The position numbers and the translations under genes were made by a program. From the NCBI GenBank assembly GCA_900546145.1, contig URBN01000004.1:1-64000 (forward strand): a DNA stretch of 64,000 nucleotides. The letters are read 5' to 3'. Below are positions 41,975-50,911 of this stretch, in pieces. This stretch comes from an uncultured Desulfovibrio sp. (lineage in GTDB: Bacteria > Desulfobacterota > Desulfovibrionia > Desulfovibrionales > Desulfovibrionaceae). The notes beneath the pieces are model-generated. The model saw only the letters and a list, made by a program, of their open reading frames with translations. It had not been told where the DNA came from and did no database searches. How positions within the stretch are numbered: the stretch's first letter is position 1; every line of letters starts with the position of its first letter.

Positions 41975-44710
41975 CTACTTCTTGGGCATGGCCGCGAGAA
42001 CCTTTTCAGGACGGGCGGGCAGATGACGGATACGGGCGCCGCAGGCATTGTAGATGCCGTTGATGATGGCGGCATGAGGAGCGGTGAGGGGCATTTCGCC
42101 CACACCGGAAGCGCCGAACGGACCATCCTTACGGGGAGATTCAGTGTAGATAATCTCGATGTCGTCAGGAATATCCTTAATGTTCGGGATGCCGGCACCA
42201 GCCATGGTGGAATCTCTCTTGAGGTCTTCGTAGTCCTCGGTGAGGGCCAGACCAACGCCCTGAGCCATACCACCGGAGATCTGGCCGTCTACAATGAGAC
42301 GGTTATTGATCTTGCCGATATCGCAGGAGCAGACAAGGCGGTCACAGCGGGTCTTGCCGGTCTTCACATCGACGGAGACTTCAGCGAGGAAGAGGCCGTA
42401 CATGTAGCAGCAGAAGGGTTCGCCCTTACCGGTATCAGAAGAACAGGGCTTGCACGGAGCAGTCCAGGTGCCTTCCTGCTTGGGGTTGAGGCCCTTCTCA
42501 AGCATTTCAGCGCGGGTGTACCAGCCGCCCTCGGGCTTCTTCATGGCAGCGAGCAGCATCTCACAGGAAACGCGGATGGCGTTGCCGACCATGACCTGGG
42601 AACGGGAGCCGCCGGCAGGTCCTGCGGGCGGGGTCTTGCTGGAGTCGTTCATAATGTAGTGGATCCTGTCCACGTCAATGCCGTAGGGGCGCAGGGCCTC
42701 ATGGGCAGTGCCGAGGACGCCGCACGTGGCACCCTGGCCATGGTCACCCCAGGCTGCGCCGATGGTCACGCTGCCGTCTTCGTTGAGTTCAGCCCAGGCG
42801 CTGGCGGAGTCGGGGCCGTCAAGGCCGGCGGCGTAGGAGCCGAAAGCGATGCCGGTGGCGCACTTCACTTCATCGGTGGAGCGGGCGGCGGTACGCTTCT
42901 TGGAATCCTCGTAGATGGGACGCATCTTGTCGAAGATTTCCTTCATGCAGTACACATCCGGGATCTGCTGGCTCGGGTTGGTATCGCCTTCCTTCCACAG
43001 GTTGGTGTAGCGGAAGTCAAAGGGATCCATACCGACCTTTTCGGCCAGCTCGTCCATGCAGACTTCGAAGGGGAATTCGGACTCGGGAGCGCCGTAGCCG
43101 CGGAAGGCAGCGCCGTAGCAGTGGTTCGTGCAGACGGTGTGGCCTTCGCCACGGATGTTGTCCAGTTTGTAGCCGAAGCCCATGTACTGGGAGCCGCGGA
43201 TGGTCAGGAGGTCACCGAATTCGGAGTACGGGCCATGGTCGCACAGCCAGTGAGACTTGAGGCCGACCAGCTTGCCGGTCTTCTTGTTGGCGGACATGGT
43301 AAGGGTCGTCCAGAAGGGCGAACGCTTGCCGGTGTCATTCTGCTGCTGGGCGTAGTTGAAGTGCAGGTGCACGGGTCGTCCGGTAGCGAGGGCGGCAACG
43401 CCGAGGTAGGCTTCCATGGTCGGGCTGAACTTGTAGCCGAAGGTGCCGCCGGCGGTGTTGGCGACCATAACGAGGGACTCGCCAAGTTTGACGCCGAGGC
43501 CGTCAGCGATCATGAGGCCGTGCAGATGGATGCCGACAGACTTGCTGTGGATGACCAGCTGGCCCTTGTCATTGATGTAAGCGAAGCCTACGTCGGGTTC
43601 GATGGGCAGGTGAGGCTGACGCTGCGTGTAGTATTCCTGGCTGACAACAGCGTTTTCAGGATCGTCGAAGGAAGCTTCAGGATCCTCGCCCTTGACTTCG
43701 TGGCAGACGTAGTAGTCGTTCGGAGTGCCAGGATGGATTTCGATGGCGTCAGGAGCCAGGGCATCCGGGGCGTTCATGTATTCGGGCAGCTGTTCGAGGT
43801 CAACCTTGACTTTGTCGGCAGCCGCGCGGGCATGCTTTTCGGTATCGGCGCAGACGATGGCGAGGGCGTCGCCGTACTGGAAGACCTTGGTGTCATTCAG
43901 GATAGGACGATCCCAGCCGTCGCATTTGTTTTCGTTCGGGAACGTGACGAGGCCGTTGATGCGGTTCTTGCCCTTGACGTCCTTGGCGGTAAGGACGGTG
44001 AAGACGCCGGGCATCTTGAGAGCTTCGCTGGCATCGATGCCCTTGATGTTGGCGTGAGACACCTTGGCCTGCACGAGAGCGAGGTGCAGGGTGTTCTCAG
44101 GCATCATATGTGAATAGTCGTCACCGTATTCGGCAGCACCGGTAACCTTGGGAATGGCAGTGCGGCGGGGCATACGGGAACCCCAGATGCGGCCGTCAAC
44201 AGGCTTGTGCCAGGTGATGGCATCGGGGCTCAGATCACCGCGCATAACGGCGGCGGCGTCCATGACGGCGTCAACGATCGGCTTGTAGCCCGTGCAACGG
44301 CACACGTTGTGATGCTTCTGGAACCAGTCACGCACTTCCTCGCGGGTAGGCTTCGGATTTTCCTTCAGCAGAGCATAGGCGGAAACGATGAAGCCAGGGG
44401 TGCAGAAACCACACTGAGCGGCACCATGGAAGATCCAGGACTGCTGCAGGGGATGAAGCATCTTGGCCGTGCCCACACCCTCAACGGTCATGATTTCGGA
44501 GAAGTCCGGGACACGTTTCATTTTCATGATACAGGCGCGGACAACCTTGCCGTTGAGAAGGACGGAGCAGGCACCGCAGGAACCCTTGCCGCAGCCAACC
44601 TTCACGCTGGTGATGTGCAGCTGATCACGGATCACATCAACCAGAGTGTCGTTGTCATCGACAAGGATACGATGCTCAATGCCGTTCACGATGAAAGTTT
44701 TCGTTTGCAT
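41975..44710 (-). CDS. mop: molybdenum aldehyde oxidoreductase (Mop)
   Basis: 911 residues, xanthine-oxidase family, oxidises aldehydes to acids. The ferredoxin-like cluster is Cys40, 45, 48, 60 and the second [2Fe-2S] cluster Cys100, 103, 137, 139. These are the D. gigas numbers as I recall them, so alignment is almost gap-free there. The molybdopterin domain includes GGTFGYKF, AFRGYGAPE and the catalytic Glu in GVGEMPLTAP (residue 872; D. gigas Glu869). There is no FAD domain, as in the D. gigas enzyme, so electrons leave by the Fe-S clusters. AAGGAG precedes the ATG. It follows the molybdopterin-binding gene by 60 bases. Codon use suggests high expression. Confidence 0.96.
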   Translation of the reverse strand: MQTKTFIVNGIEHRILVDDNDTLVDVIRDQLHITSVKVGCGKGSCGACSVLLNGKVVRACIMKMKRVPDFSEIMTVEGVGTAKMLHPLQQSWIFHGAAQCGFCTPGFIVSAYALLKENPKPTREEVRDWFQKHHNVCRCTGYKPIVDAVMDAAAVMRGDLSPDAITWHKPVDGRIWGSRMPRRTAIPKVTGAAEYGDDYSHMMPENTLHLALVQAKVSHANIKGIDASEALKMPGVFTVLTAKDVKGKNRINGLVTFPNENKCDGWDRPILNDTKVFQYGDALAIVCADTEKHARAAADKVKVDLEQLPEYMNAPDALAPDAIEIHPGTPNDYYVCHEVKGEDPEASFDDPENAVVSQEYYTQRQPHLPIEPDVGFAYINDKGQLVIHSKSVGIHLHGLMIADGLGVKLGESLVMVANTAGGTFGYKFSPTMEAYLGVAALATGRPVHLHFNYAQQQNDTGKRSPFWTTLTMSANKKTGKLVGLKSHWLCDHGPYSEFGDLLTIRGSQYMGFGYKLDNIRGEGHTVCTNHCYGAAFRGYGAPESEFPFEVCMDELAEKVGMDPFDFRYTNLWKEGDTNPSQQIPDVYCMKEIFDKMRPIYEDSKKRTAARSTDEVKCATGIAFGSYAAGLDGPDSASAWAELNEDGSVTIGAAWGDHGQGATCGVLGTAHEALRPYGIDVDRIHYIMNDSSKTPPAGPAGGSRSQVMVGNAIRVSCEMLLAAMKKPEGGWYTRAEMLEKGLNPKQEGTWTAPCKPCSSDTGKGEPFCCYMYGLFLAEVSVDVKTGKTRCDRLVCSCDIGKINNRLIVDGQISGGMAQGVGLALTEDYEDLKRDSTMAGAGIPNIKDIPDDIEIIYTESPRKDGPFGASGVGEMPLTAPHAAIINGIYNACGARIRHLPARPEKVLAAMPKK

Positions 44711-44770
44711 GAGGTTACTCCTTGAACGAGGTGTGAATGCCGCTCCCGCGGTCCGGTCCGGGTCCGGGTC

Positions 44771-45808
44771 CTATTTTCCGAATCCGCAGTTGGGGTAGTG
44801 GCAGGTCTTGCAGCCACGGCAGAACCCGCCGTGCCCCAGGACACTGATATCAGCGGCCTCAAGATGCTGGCCCGCAAGCAGGCGGGGCACGATGAGGTCA
44901 AAAATGCTGGCGTTGTTGTACATGACGCAGCCGGGCAGACCGAGTACCGGGACTTCGCCCTGCGGGGTTTTGATATAGGAAAGGAGGAACATGGCGCCGG
45001 GATACACAGGGGCACCGTACGCCACGATGCGGGCTCCGGCGTTGCGGATGGCCGTGGGCGTCTGGTCGTCAGGGTCGACGGACATGCCGCCGGTGACGCA
45101 GATCATACCGCATCCCCTGTCCACGAAGGCGCGGATGGCGGCCGAGGTCATGTCGGGATCGTCATTGGTGATGGTCTGCCCTTCCACTGGGCAGCCGAGG
45201 TCGTCGAATTTCGCGCGCAGAACGGGGCCGAAGGCATCCTTAATCCGGCCCGTGTACACTTCGCTGCCTGTGGTCACGATGCCGATCTTCGGGGAGGCAA
45301 AGGGAATGACACTGACCACAGGCCCTGTCACCACGCTCTCCATTTCCTTCAGTTTGGCGTCGTCAATGACGAGGGGCGTCACCCTCGTGCCGGCGACTGC
45401 CTGCCCCTTGTGCACACGCTCATTGTTGTGCAGCGTGGCGAGCGTCATCTCACCCACGGAGTTCACCTTCGTGAGCAGGTTAACGTCAATGGACAGCAGG
45501 CCTTCACAGGCGGCGATGTAATTGATGCGTCCTTCCTTGGGCTCGGTGTATGTCAGGTTGCTGCCGCCCGTCGCTTTGACGATACGGTAAGCCGCATCGT
45601 TTTCATGAACCATGCCCGGCGTGGGTTCATAGGCGTAAAGATGTTCCTTCCCAACGCTCAGGAGAACAGGGATATCTTCCGCGGTCACCACGTGCCCTTT
45701 GCGGAAAACAGGGCCCTTGCTCTTTCCCGGGATGATCTGGGTGATATCCTGGCAGAGCACGCTGCCGACAGCTTCCTGAACCGGGATAGCTTTAATAGAA
45801 AAACGCAT
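44771..45808 (-). CDS. molybdopterin-binding protein, MoeA/MogA-domain
   Basis: 345 residues. An N-terminal MoeA-like segment (AVGSVLCQDITQIIPGKSKGPVFRKGHVV) is followed by the MoCF fold: PKIGIVTTGSEVYTGRIKDAFGPVL, CVTGGMSVDPDDQTPTAI and PVLGLPGCVMYNNASIFDLIVPRLLAG. The C-terminus ends in cysteines (FCRGCKTCHYPNCGFGK), not usual for MoeA, and might bind a metal or cluster. Proposed role: molybdenum insertion or cofactor handling for the adjacent aldehyde oxidoreductase. ATG 45808 has GGAGG eight bases upstream; a GTG at 45895 lies inside the structured leader and is less likely. Confidence 0.85.
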   Translation of the reverse strand: MRFSIKAIPVQEAVGSVLCQDITQIIPGKSKGPVFRKGHVVTAEDIPVLLSVGKEHLYAYEPTPGMVHENDAAYRIVKATGGSNLTYTEPKEGRINYIAACEGLLSIDVNLLTKVNSVGEMTLATLHNNERVHKGQAVAGTRVTPLVIDDAKLKEMESVVTGPVVSVIPFASPKIGIVTTGSEVYTGRIKDAFGPVLRAKFDDLGCPVEGQTITNDDPDMTSAAIRAFVDRGCGMICVTGGMSVDPDDQTPTAIRNAGARIVAYGAPVYPGAMFLLSYIKTPQGEVPVLGLPGCVMYNNASIFDLIVPRLLAGQHLEAADISVLGHGGFCRGCKTCHYPNCGFGK

Positions 45809-46121
45809 CGAAAAATCCTCCAGTCCGATACCGGAAAGCGCGGAACGCGGACGCCCCAGCCTCTTCCGGTATTGGTAAAACAGTACAATCTGCACAGAAA
45901 AAAGACAAACACTTTCTTAATTTTTATCGAAAAAAAATAGGGAAATTCAACATTTTCAAGAAGTTACCTCCTTTTTTTATATAATTCGTGACTATTTCCG
46001 GCTTCTTTTCCATGAAAATCGTGCCGGACTCCCAAAAAAAATTTTTCTGCCATGAAAGCGTGAGTCACGCGTTCCGCAGAAAAGCGGCCGGGCAGCGTTT
46101 TGAAGTCACGATTTTATATAC
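45809..46121 (-). promoter_or_regulatory. structured leader of the molybdopterin-binding/Mop operon
   Basis: A long hairpin with stem ATACCGGAA/TTCCGGTAT (45828-45836 with 45864-45872, outer CC/GG pairs too) ends only about four bases from the ribosome site GGAGG (45817-45821). Further upstream, an ideal ribosome site AAGGAGGTAA (45964-45973) precedes a mini-frame 45924-45959 (TTG start; encodes MKMLNFPIFFR). The region from 45900 to 46120 is AT-rich and probably holds the promoter. The hairpin does not fit the molybdenum-cofactor riboswitch consensus I know. Confidence 0.4.
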
Positions 46122-46164
46122 AAAAAAAGTGTCCTCTCTGCCACAGCAGAAAGGACACTTTTAA
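46122..46164 (-). terminator. terminator of tpx
   Basis: AAAAGTGTCCTCTCTGC/GCAGA(a)AGGACACTTTT stem with T-runs on both sides, longest on the minus strand. Confidence 0.85.
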
Positions 46165-46188
46165 TCGTCTTCAGGGAAGGAGCGCTTT

Positions 46189-46692
46189 CTAGGAAAGTTT
46201 CTTCACGGCCCTGAGCACATCGTCGAAATCAGGCTGCTCCGTGACTTCCGGCACGAGCTGAACGTACTGTACCACGCCGTCCTTCACAATGAAGACGCAG
46301 CGGGCGAGCAGTCCGAGCTCGGAAATATACACGCCGAAGGCGCGCCCGAAAGAACCGTCACGGTAGTCGGAAAGCGTTTCCACGGCCTTGACGCCGGCGG
46401 CTCCGCACCAGCGGGCCTGAGCGAAAGGAAGATCCCTCGATACGGCTGCGATGACAACCTTGTCAGAAAGGCCGGCCGCTTCTTTATTGAAGCGGCGCAC
46501 TTCCATGTCACACACGGGAGTATCAAGAGAAGGCACGCACACAAGCACCAGCACCCGTCCGCTGTAATCGCCGAGCCCGCGGGGTTTGAGTTCGCCATCG
46601 GCCAGGGAAAAGTCGGGAGCCTTATCCCCTACTCTGGGCAGGGTTCCTTCAAGATGCATGGTGGTTCCGGTAAAAGTGACAGTATTAGACAT
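46189..46692 (-). CDS. tpx: thiol peroxidase Tpx
   Basis: Atypical 2-Cys peroxiredoxin that reduces hydroperoxides with thioredoxin, in the cytoplasm. The 167 residues contain PSLDTPVCDMEVRRFN with the peroxidatic Cys61 (same number as E. coli) and the resolving Cys96 in ARWCGAAG. Also TLPRVGDKAPDFSLAD at the N-terminus. Single gene with its own terminator. Confidence 0.95.
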   Translation of the reverse strand: MSNTVTFTGTTMHLEGTLPRVGDKAPDFSLADGELKPRGLGDYSGRVLVLVCVPSLDTPVCDMEVRRFNKEAAGLSDKVVIAAVSRDLPFAQARWCGAAGVKAVETLSDYRDGSFGRAFGVYISELGLLARCVFIVKDGVVQYVQLVPEVTEQPDFDDVLRAVKKLS

Positions 46693-46748
46693 ATGAAACT
46701 CCTGTTTGCTCTTCTAAACTGAATGATGAAAAAACGCGGTCTCTGACG

Positions 46749-47609
46749 CTATTTCCAGATGAGGCATGCCCACTCGCCGTCGTGCAGACGCTCCGATACA
46801 GGAAGTCCCGTCTTCATATACGCGGATTCCACATCGTCGGCCTGAACTGTCAGAATGCCGGACAGGATAAGCACCCCGTCCTTCTTCCGGGCAGCGGCGA
46901 GGGCCGGCGCCATCTCCATGAGCGGTCCGGCCAGGATGTTGGCCACAACCACATCAAAAGTGCGGCCTTCCGTCTTCTCGATGCTCCCAAGTCCCACAGT
47001 ATAATTGGAAGCGGAGATATGGTTGAGCGCGCGGTTTTCCACAGCGTTGTCGATAGCAATGGGGTCGATGTCGTAGCCCTCACCGCTCAGCCCGCTCTTG
47101 CAAAGCCCGATCGAAAGGACTCCCGAACCTGTACCAAGATCGAGAAACGTCTGCCCTTTCCTGATGCGCCCTTCATCGAGAAGGCCGCTTATGGCTTCGA
47201 GGCAGAGCGATGTCGTGGCGTGGTGGCCGGTGCCGAAAGCGCTCTTGGGTTCAATGAAAATTTTTTCGCGCATCTCAAATCCGGGTTCAGCGCTGCGCCA
47301 GGGAGGAAGTACCACAAAGCGGCTGCCGCAGGCCACAGGCGTGAAGAATTCCTTCCACGCGGACACCCAGTCCTCCTGCTCCACGCTGTCCACTTTTACG
47401 GCCGCACCGGGCAGCCTGTCCGTGATGGCACGGCGCACATCCTCGATGAGCTCCGCGTTTTCGCAGTGCACGAGGAAGCGCATTCCGCCGTCCGGAAGGA
47501 CCTTCTCCTCCCAGCCAAAGGAAATCATGAGGGTGAGAATGCCGGACACAATATCGTACGTCTCCTCGGTGTTCGTATCGATGGTGAGCCGGATAAGCTT
47601 TTTAGCCAT
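46749..47609 (-). CDS. prmA: ribosomal protein L11 methyltransferase PrmA
   Basis: 286 residues. EPKSAFGTGHHATTSLCLE and FLDLGTGSGVLSIGLCKSG are the PrmA signature, and VVVANILAGPLMEMAP matches the NPPF-like motif IV. PrmA trimethylates lysines of L11. Small N-terminal domain (about 1-100) typical of the family. It lies back to back with the methyltransferase/YcaO pair, separated by about 170 bases. Confidence 0.9.
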   Translation of the reverse strand: MAKKLIRLTIDTNTEETYDIVSGILTLMISFGWEEKVLPDGGMRFLVHCENAELIEDVRRAITDRLPGAAVKVDSVEQEDWVSAWKEFFTPVACGSRFVVLPPWRSAEPGFEMREKIFIEPKSAFGTGHHATTSLCLEAISGLLDEGRIRKGQTFLDLGTGSGVLSIGLCKSGLSGEGYDIDPIAIDNAVENRALNHISASNYTVGLGSIEKTEGRTFDVVVANILAGPLMEMAPALAAARKKDGVLILSGILTVQADDVESAYMKTGLPVSERLHDGEWACLIWK

Positions 47610-47782
47610 GACAATATGCTCCTCTCTCGGGATGGGCGCCGGGCTCTCCGGAAAGCGGAGACTGCAGGCCGCCCCCCAGCTTCCCCATTGTGCCAGAAAG
47701 CGGCAGCGTATGCCAGAGCGCCGCGGTGGCTCTTTTTCTCAGCAACCTTGTATGCTATTCAGGGCAGACCAAGGAGTATTAC

Positions 47783-48502
47783 ATGTCGCAAGAAGAAACC
47801 CTCGACCAGCTGCTCGAACGCATCCGGTCCCGCTTCAAGGTGGATTTTAAGCCTCTCGATATAGACGGCAGGGAGCTTCAGGTGCTGGATGTCGAAAACA
47901 TGACCCAGTATCTCGATAAACTCATCGGCACCAACGCCATTAAAAACCCGCTGCTGGATCTGCCCCTGTGGGCAAAGGTCTGGCCCGGCTCCTTCATCCT
48001 CGAAATATTCCTCAGAAAAAAATGCGAAACCGGGGGGAAAACCTTCCTTGAACTTGGCTGCGGATGCGGCATCCTGAGCATCCTTGCCTCGCGCCTCGGC
48101 TTTTCGCACATGACGGCCAGTGACATCGAGGAGGACGCCCTGCTCTTCACGAAGGCCAATGTACTGAAGAACAACCTTCAGGATCTCATCAGCGTCCAGC
48201 GCGTCGATGTGGCCAGGCCTGGCGCCGATCCCCGTTTCAGTGACGGTGTCGACATCATAGCTGCCTCCGAAATCCTGTACCTCGACAGCCTGCACCGTCC
48301 CCTCCTCAACTTCCTGTCCCGGCACCTTAAGAAGGGAGGCCGCGCTGTTTTCTGTACGGACATGGCCCGCCGCAAGCCGCATTTCGCCAAACTGGCCGCC
48401 AAAGAGTTCAAAGTCTCAGAATGCTACCTCCCCGGAACCATGACCGGAGCAGACGGTAAACCCGAGAGGCGGCTGTACGCTCTTCTGACTGTGGAGAAGT
48501 AA
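47783..48502 (+). CDS. class I SAM methyltransferase (METTL/family-16 like)
   Basis: 239 residues. PLWAKVWPGSFILEIFLRKK, then FLELGCGCGILSILASRLGF and ASEILYLDSLHRPLLNFLSRHL are marks of the lysine methyltransferase (family 16) type, in which the WP and SEILYLD motifs recur. AAGGAG precedes ATG 47783. Four bases separate it from the YcaO gene, so the two are co-translated. The target is unknown; a protein modified by YcaO is a good candidate. Confidence 0.78.
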   Translation: MSQEETLDQLLERIRSRFKVDFKPLDIDGRELQVLDVENMTQYLDKLIGTNAIKNPLLDLPLWAKVWPGSFILEIFLRKKCETGGKTFLELGCGCGILSILASRLGFSHMTASDIEEDALLFTKANVLKNNLQDLISVQRVDVARPGADPRFSDGVDIIAASEILYLDSLHRPLLNFLSRHLKKGGRAVFCTDMARRKPHFAKLAAKEFKVSECYLPGTMTGADGKPERRLYALLTVEK

Positions 48503-48506
48503 AACC

Positions 48507-50288
48507 ATGGCACTGCCTCATATCACCCTCAAACCCTGCCCCAAGGGCTACACCCGCGACCTCGACAAGACGAGCTCTCCTGCTGACACCGTGAAGCGTG
48601 TCACCGAAAAACTCAAAAGCCTGAACCTTGACATCCTGCGCGACACCCGGCGCGTTGACGTGGGCCGACTGGGTATTCCTGTTTACCTGAGCATCTGCGG
48701 GGCAGACGCACGCCGCCTCATGCCCACCCGCAAACAGATGGGCAAGGGCTCCTCCCCCGAACAGGCTCAGGCATCGGCCATCATGGAACTGATGGAACGC
48801 TACGCCTTCTTTAGCTTCTGGGAGCAGAGCCGGGATTTCGTGGAATGCACCTTCTCTGAGGCCCAGAGGCGCTTCGGCGATGACTGTATTCCGCTTTCCG
48901 AAATCAACAGATCCGTCAGTGATCCTATGGGACCGAGGCGTACGCTCAAAGTCATGGACTGCGTGCGCTGGAAGTTTTACCCGGCAACGCGTCTTTCTGA
49001 TGGCAAAACCGTATGGCTTCCCCTGGACTGGTTCCGCCTGCTCAGCGAATTCAACGGCACTTCTTCCGGCAACACACCCGAGGAATCACTGCTCCAGGGG
49101 CTCGCCGAGCTCATCGAACGCCATGTCTGCTGTATTGTGGACCGTGAACGCCCCGTGACCCCAACCATCGATCCTGATTCCTGCCAGGATCCGGTTCTGA
49201 AGGAGCTCATCGAAGACTTCCGGCGCGAAAACGTAAAACTCGTTCTCAAAGACTTTTCCCTTGGCATGCCTCTGCCCACCGTCGGAGCCATAGCCTGGGA
49301 TCCTGCCACTTTCCCCGAAAGAAGCGAAATCGTCTTCACGGCCGGCACGGCCTCCTCCCCTGCCAAGGCTGCCATCCGGGCCGTGACAGAGGTGGCGCAG
49401 CTCGGCGGCGACTTCTGCACCGGCGCCTGCTACGAGGCCTCCGGCCTCCCGAAGTTCACGAATCTCGATGATATCGCGTGGCTGCTCAAAGGCGATACCA
49501 TTCAGCTCGATGACCTGCCCTCCGCCCTTTCCAATGACATCCGGCAGGAACTTCTGACAGGCGTGAACGGACTCGCTCCCATCAATGTTTACGCTGTTGA
49601 AACCACAAACAGGGCTGTCGGCGTCCCCGCCCACTACACCATCGCTCCCGGACTCAGTTTCCGTGAGCGCGACAGGAACCAGAGCGTGGGGCTCTTCGTC
49701 GGACGCAAGGTCAGCGAAGAACAGGATGTCCCCACGGCAAGGCGCAGCCTTGAAACCATCGCTTCCGTTTATCCCGTGGCTCATTTTCTGCCTTTCTTCG
49801 CCGGCATGCTCTCCATGCGCGAACAGCGCTACGACGAGGCCTGCGACCTCTTCGTCCAGTCCATTGACAGACAGCCTGAAAACGATAGCCGCGCTCTGGC
49901 GGCATTCTACGCTGGTTATACATCTGTGCTGACCCAGAAATGGGAAAAAGCCGAACCTCTGCTCCAGAAGGCCGCAGATCTCTGCCCCGGCATGAAGGAG
50001 TACTTCAGCTATCTCGGCGTGGCCTGCTTCAAACAGAAAAAATACGAGAAGGCCCGCGATGCCTTCAGAAGCGTCATCGCCCTGGACAAGGGATCCGCCA
50101 TTGACCTCGCCAACCTCGGCATGTGCGAGAAAATGCTCGGCGACGCCGAGAGTGCCAGGGAACATCTGGAAGGCGCCGTGGAAATTGATCCAGGCATCGA
50201 ATTCGCCAGGAAGGCTCTCGATGAACTCGGTCCCGGAGATGCCGGGAGTGCCGCAAAACAGAAGGACGGGGGAAAACCGGCAAAGTAG
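48507..50288 (+). CDS. YcaO-domain protein with C-terminal TPR repeats
   Basis: 593 residues. YcaO domain about 20-425: QASAIMELMERYAFFSFWEQ and SLLQGLAELIERHVC carry the Glu residues of the ATP/Mg site, and AVTEVAQLGGDF follows. YcaO enzymes use ATP to activate backbone amides, giving thioamide or azoline products. The C-terminal 150 residues form about four tetratricopeptide repeats (YDEACDLFVQSIDRQPEN, WEKAEPLLQKAADLCPG, YEKARDAFRSVIALDKG), presumably for substrate binding. No precursor-peptide gene or TfuA partner is adjacent. Encoded with a methyltransferase. Domain fusion is common in Desulfovibrio-like genomes. Confidence 0.87.
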   Translation: MALPHITLKPCPKGYTRDLDKTSSPADTVKRVTEKLKSLNLDILRDTRRVDVGRLGIPVYLSICGADARRLMPTRKQMGKGSSPEQAQASAIMELMERYAFFSFWEQSRDFVECTFSEAQRRFGDDCIPLSEINRSVSDPMGPRRTLKVMDCVRWKFYPATRLSDGKTVWLPLDWFRLLSEFNGTSSGNTPEESLLQGLAELIERHVCCIVDRERPVTPTIDPDSCQDPVLKELIEDFRRENVKLVLKDFSLGMPLPTVGAIAWDPATFPERSEIVFTAGTASSPAKAAIRAVTEVAQLGGDFCTGACYEASGLPKFTNLDDIAWLLKGDTIQLDDLPSALSNDIRQELLTGVNGLAPINVYAVETTNRAVGVPAHYTIAPGLSFRERDRNQSVGLFVGRKVSEEQDVPTARRSLETIASVYPVAHFLPFFAGMLSMREQRYDEACDLFVQSIDRQPENDSRALAAFYAGYTSVLTQKWEKAEPLLQKAADLCPGMKEYFSYLGVACFKQKKYEKARDAFRSVIALDKGSAIDLANLGMCEKMLGDAESAREHLEGAVEIDPGIEFARKALDELGPGDAGSAAKQKDGGKPAK

Positions 50289-50312
50289 TTTGCAAAATAC
50301 CTCAGCAAAAAG

Positions 50313-50349
50313 AAAGGCGGGATGGCAAAGCCATTCCGCCTTTCTTTGC
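50313..50349. terminator. bidirectional terminator between ycaO-TPR and next gene
   Basis: Stem AAAGGCGGGATGGC/GCCATTCCGCCTTT with a three-base loop, placed between convergent genes; the minus strand has CTTTTTGC after it. Confidence 0.8.
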
Positions 50350-50364
50350 TTTCGTGAAAGAAAT

Positions 50365-50850
50365 CTATTGTTCTGGTTTTTTCTTTTCCGCCTCAGCGCG
50401 CAGGCAGGAGGGGCCGTCCACGGTAAACCGGAAAAGTTCTTTTCCAGAGCTGTCCTCATAAATGTACCGGTACGAGGCGCCGTATTCCATATAATCGCGC
50501 ATGTCTCCGGTCTGACACACTCTCTCCGTGACGGATCTGCGGCTGGACTCAGCCAGGGAAGAAAGCTCCATCCCCACTCCGGAGAGTGCGTATCTGTAGG
50601 TCATGAGCAGTCCTGGACCGGCATCAGCTTTGAGCAGAATTGTCGCCTCATCCATTTTTTTAGGCGCATCCTTATTCAGAATTGACGCGGCCCCCTCGAA
50701 CTGCTTCTGTATCTCTGAGCGCACGGAGTCTTCCATCGTTCCATCGGTCCCATCTTTCTGAGAAACCGGGATTCCGTGCTTCAGGACAAAGAACAGGACC
50801 ACTGCAGCTGCCGCAAAAACAGCCCCCAGAATTTTCACTTTCCCGGACAT
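50365..50850 (-). CDS. membrane-anchored protein of unknown function
   Basis: 161 residues from ATG 50850 (GGGGAGGAAAAGC before it). One N-terminal membrane helix (VKILGAVFAAAAVVLFFVL) and a soluble domain of about 130 residues outside: a helix (EDSVRSEIQKQFEGAAS), MDEATILLKADAGPGLLMTYRYAL and YGASYRYIYEDSSGKELFRFTVDGPSC. Not recognised. A single Cys is in ERVCQTGD and another near the end. It is followed by the ycaO terminator and preceded by a lipoprotein gene in the same direction, about 60 bases away. Confidence 0.65.
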   Translation of the reverse strand: MSGKVKILGAVFAAAAVVLFFVLKHGIPVSQKDGTDGTMEDSVRSEIQKQFEGAASILNKDAPKKMDEATILLKADAGPGLLMTYRYALSGVGMELSSLAESSRRSVTERVCQTGDMRDYMEYGASYRYIYEDSSGKELFRFTVDGPSCLRAEAEKKKPEQ

Positions 50851-50911
50851 GCTTTTCCTCCCCGGACGTTTGCGGGAGAACGGGGGCAATGCCCCCGCAC
50901 GTCGTGCCCAG

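Noticed and set aside
45809..45900. Molybdenum-cofactor riboswitch before the molybdopterin-binding gene
   Set aside because: A strong hairpin is present, but the conserved sequence blocks of the known class are not seen; reported only as an unassigned structured leader.
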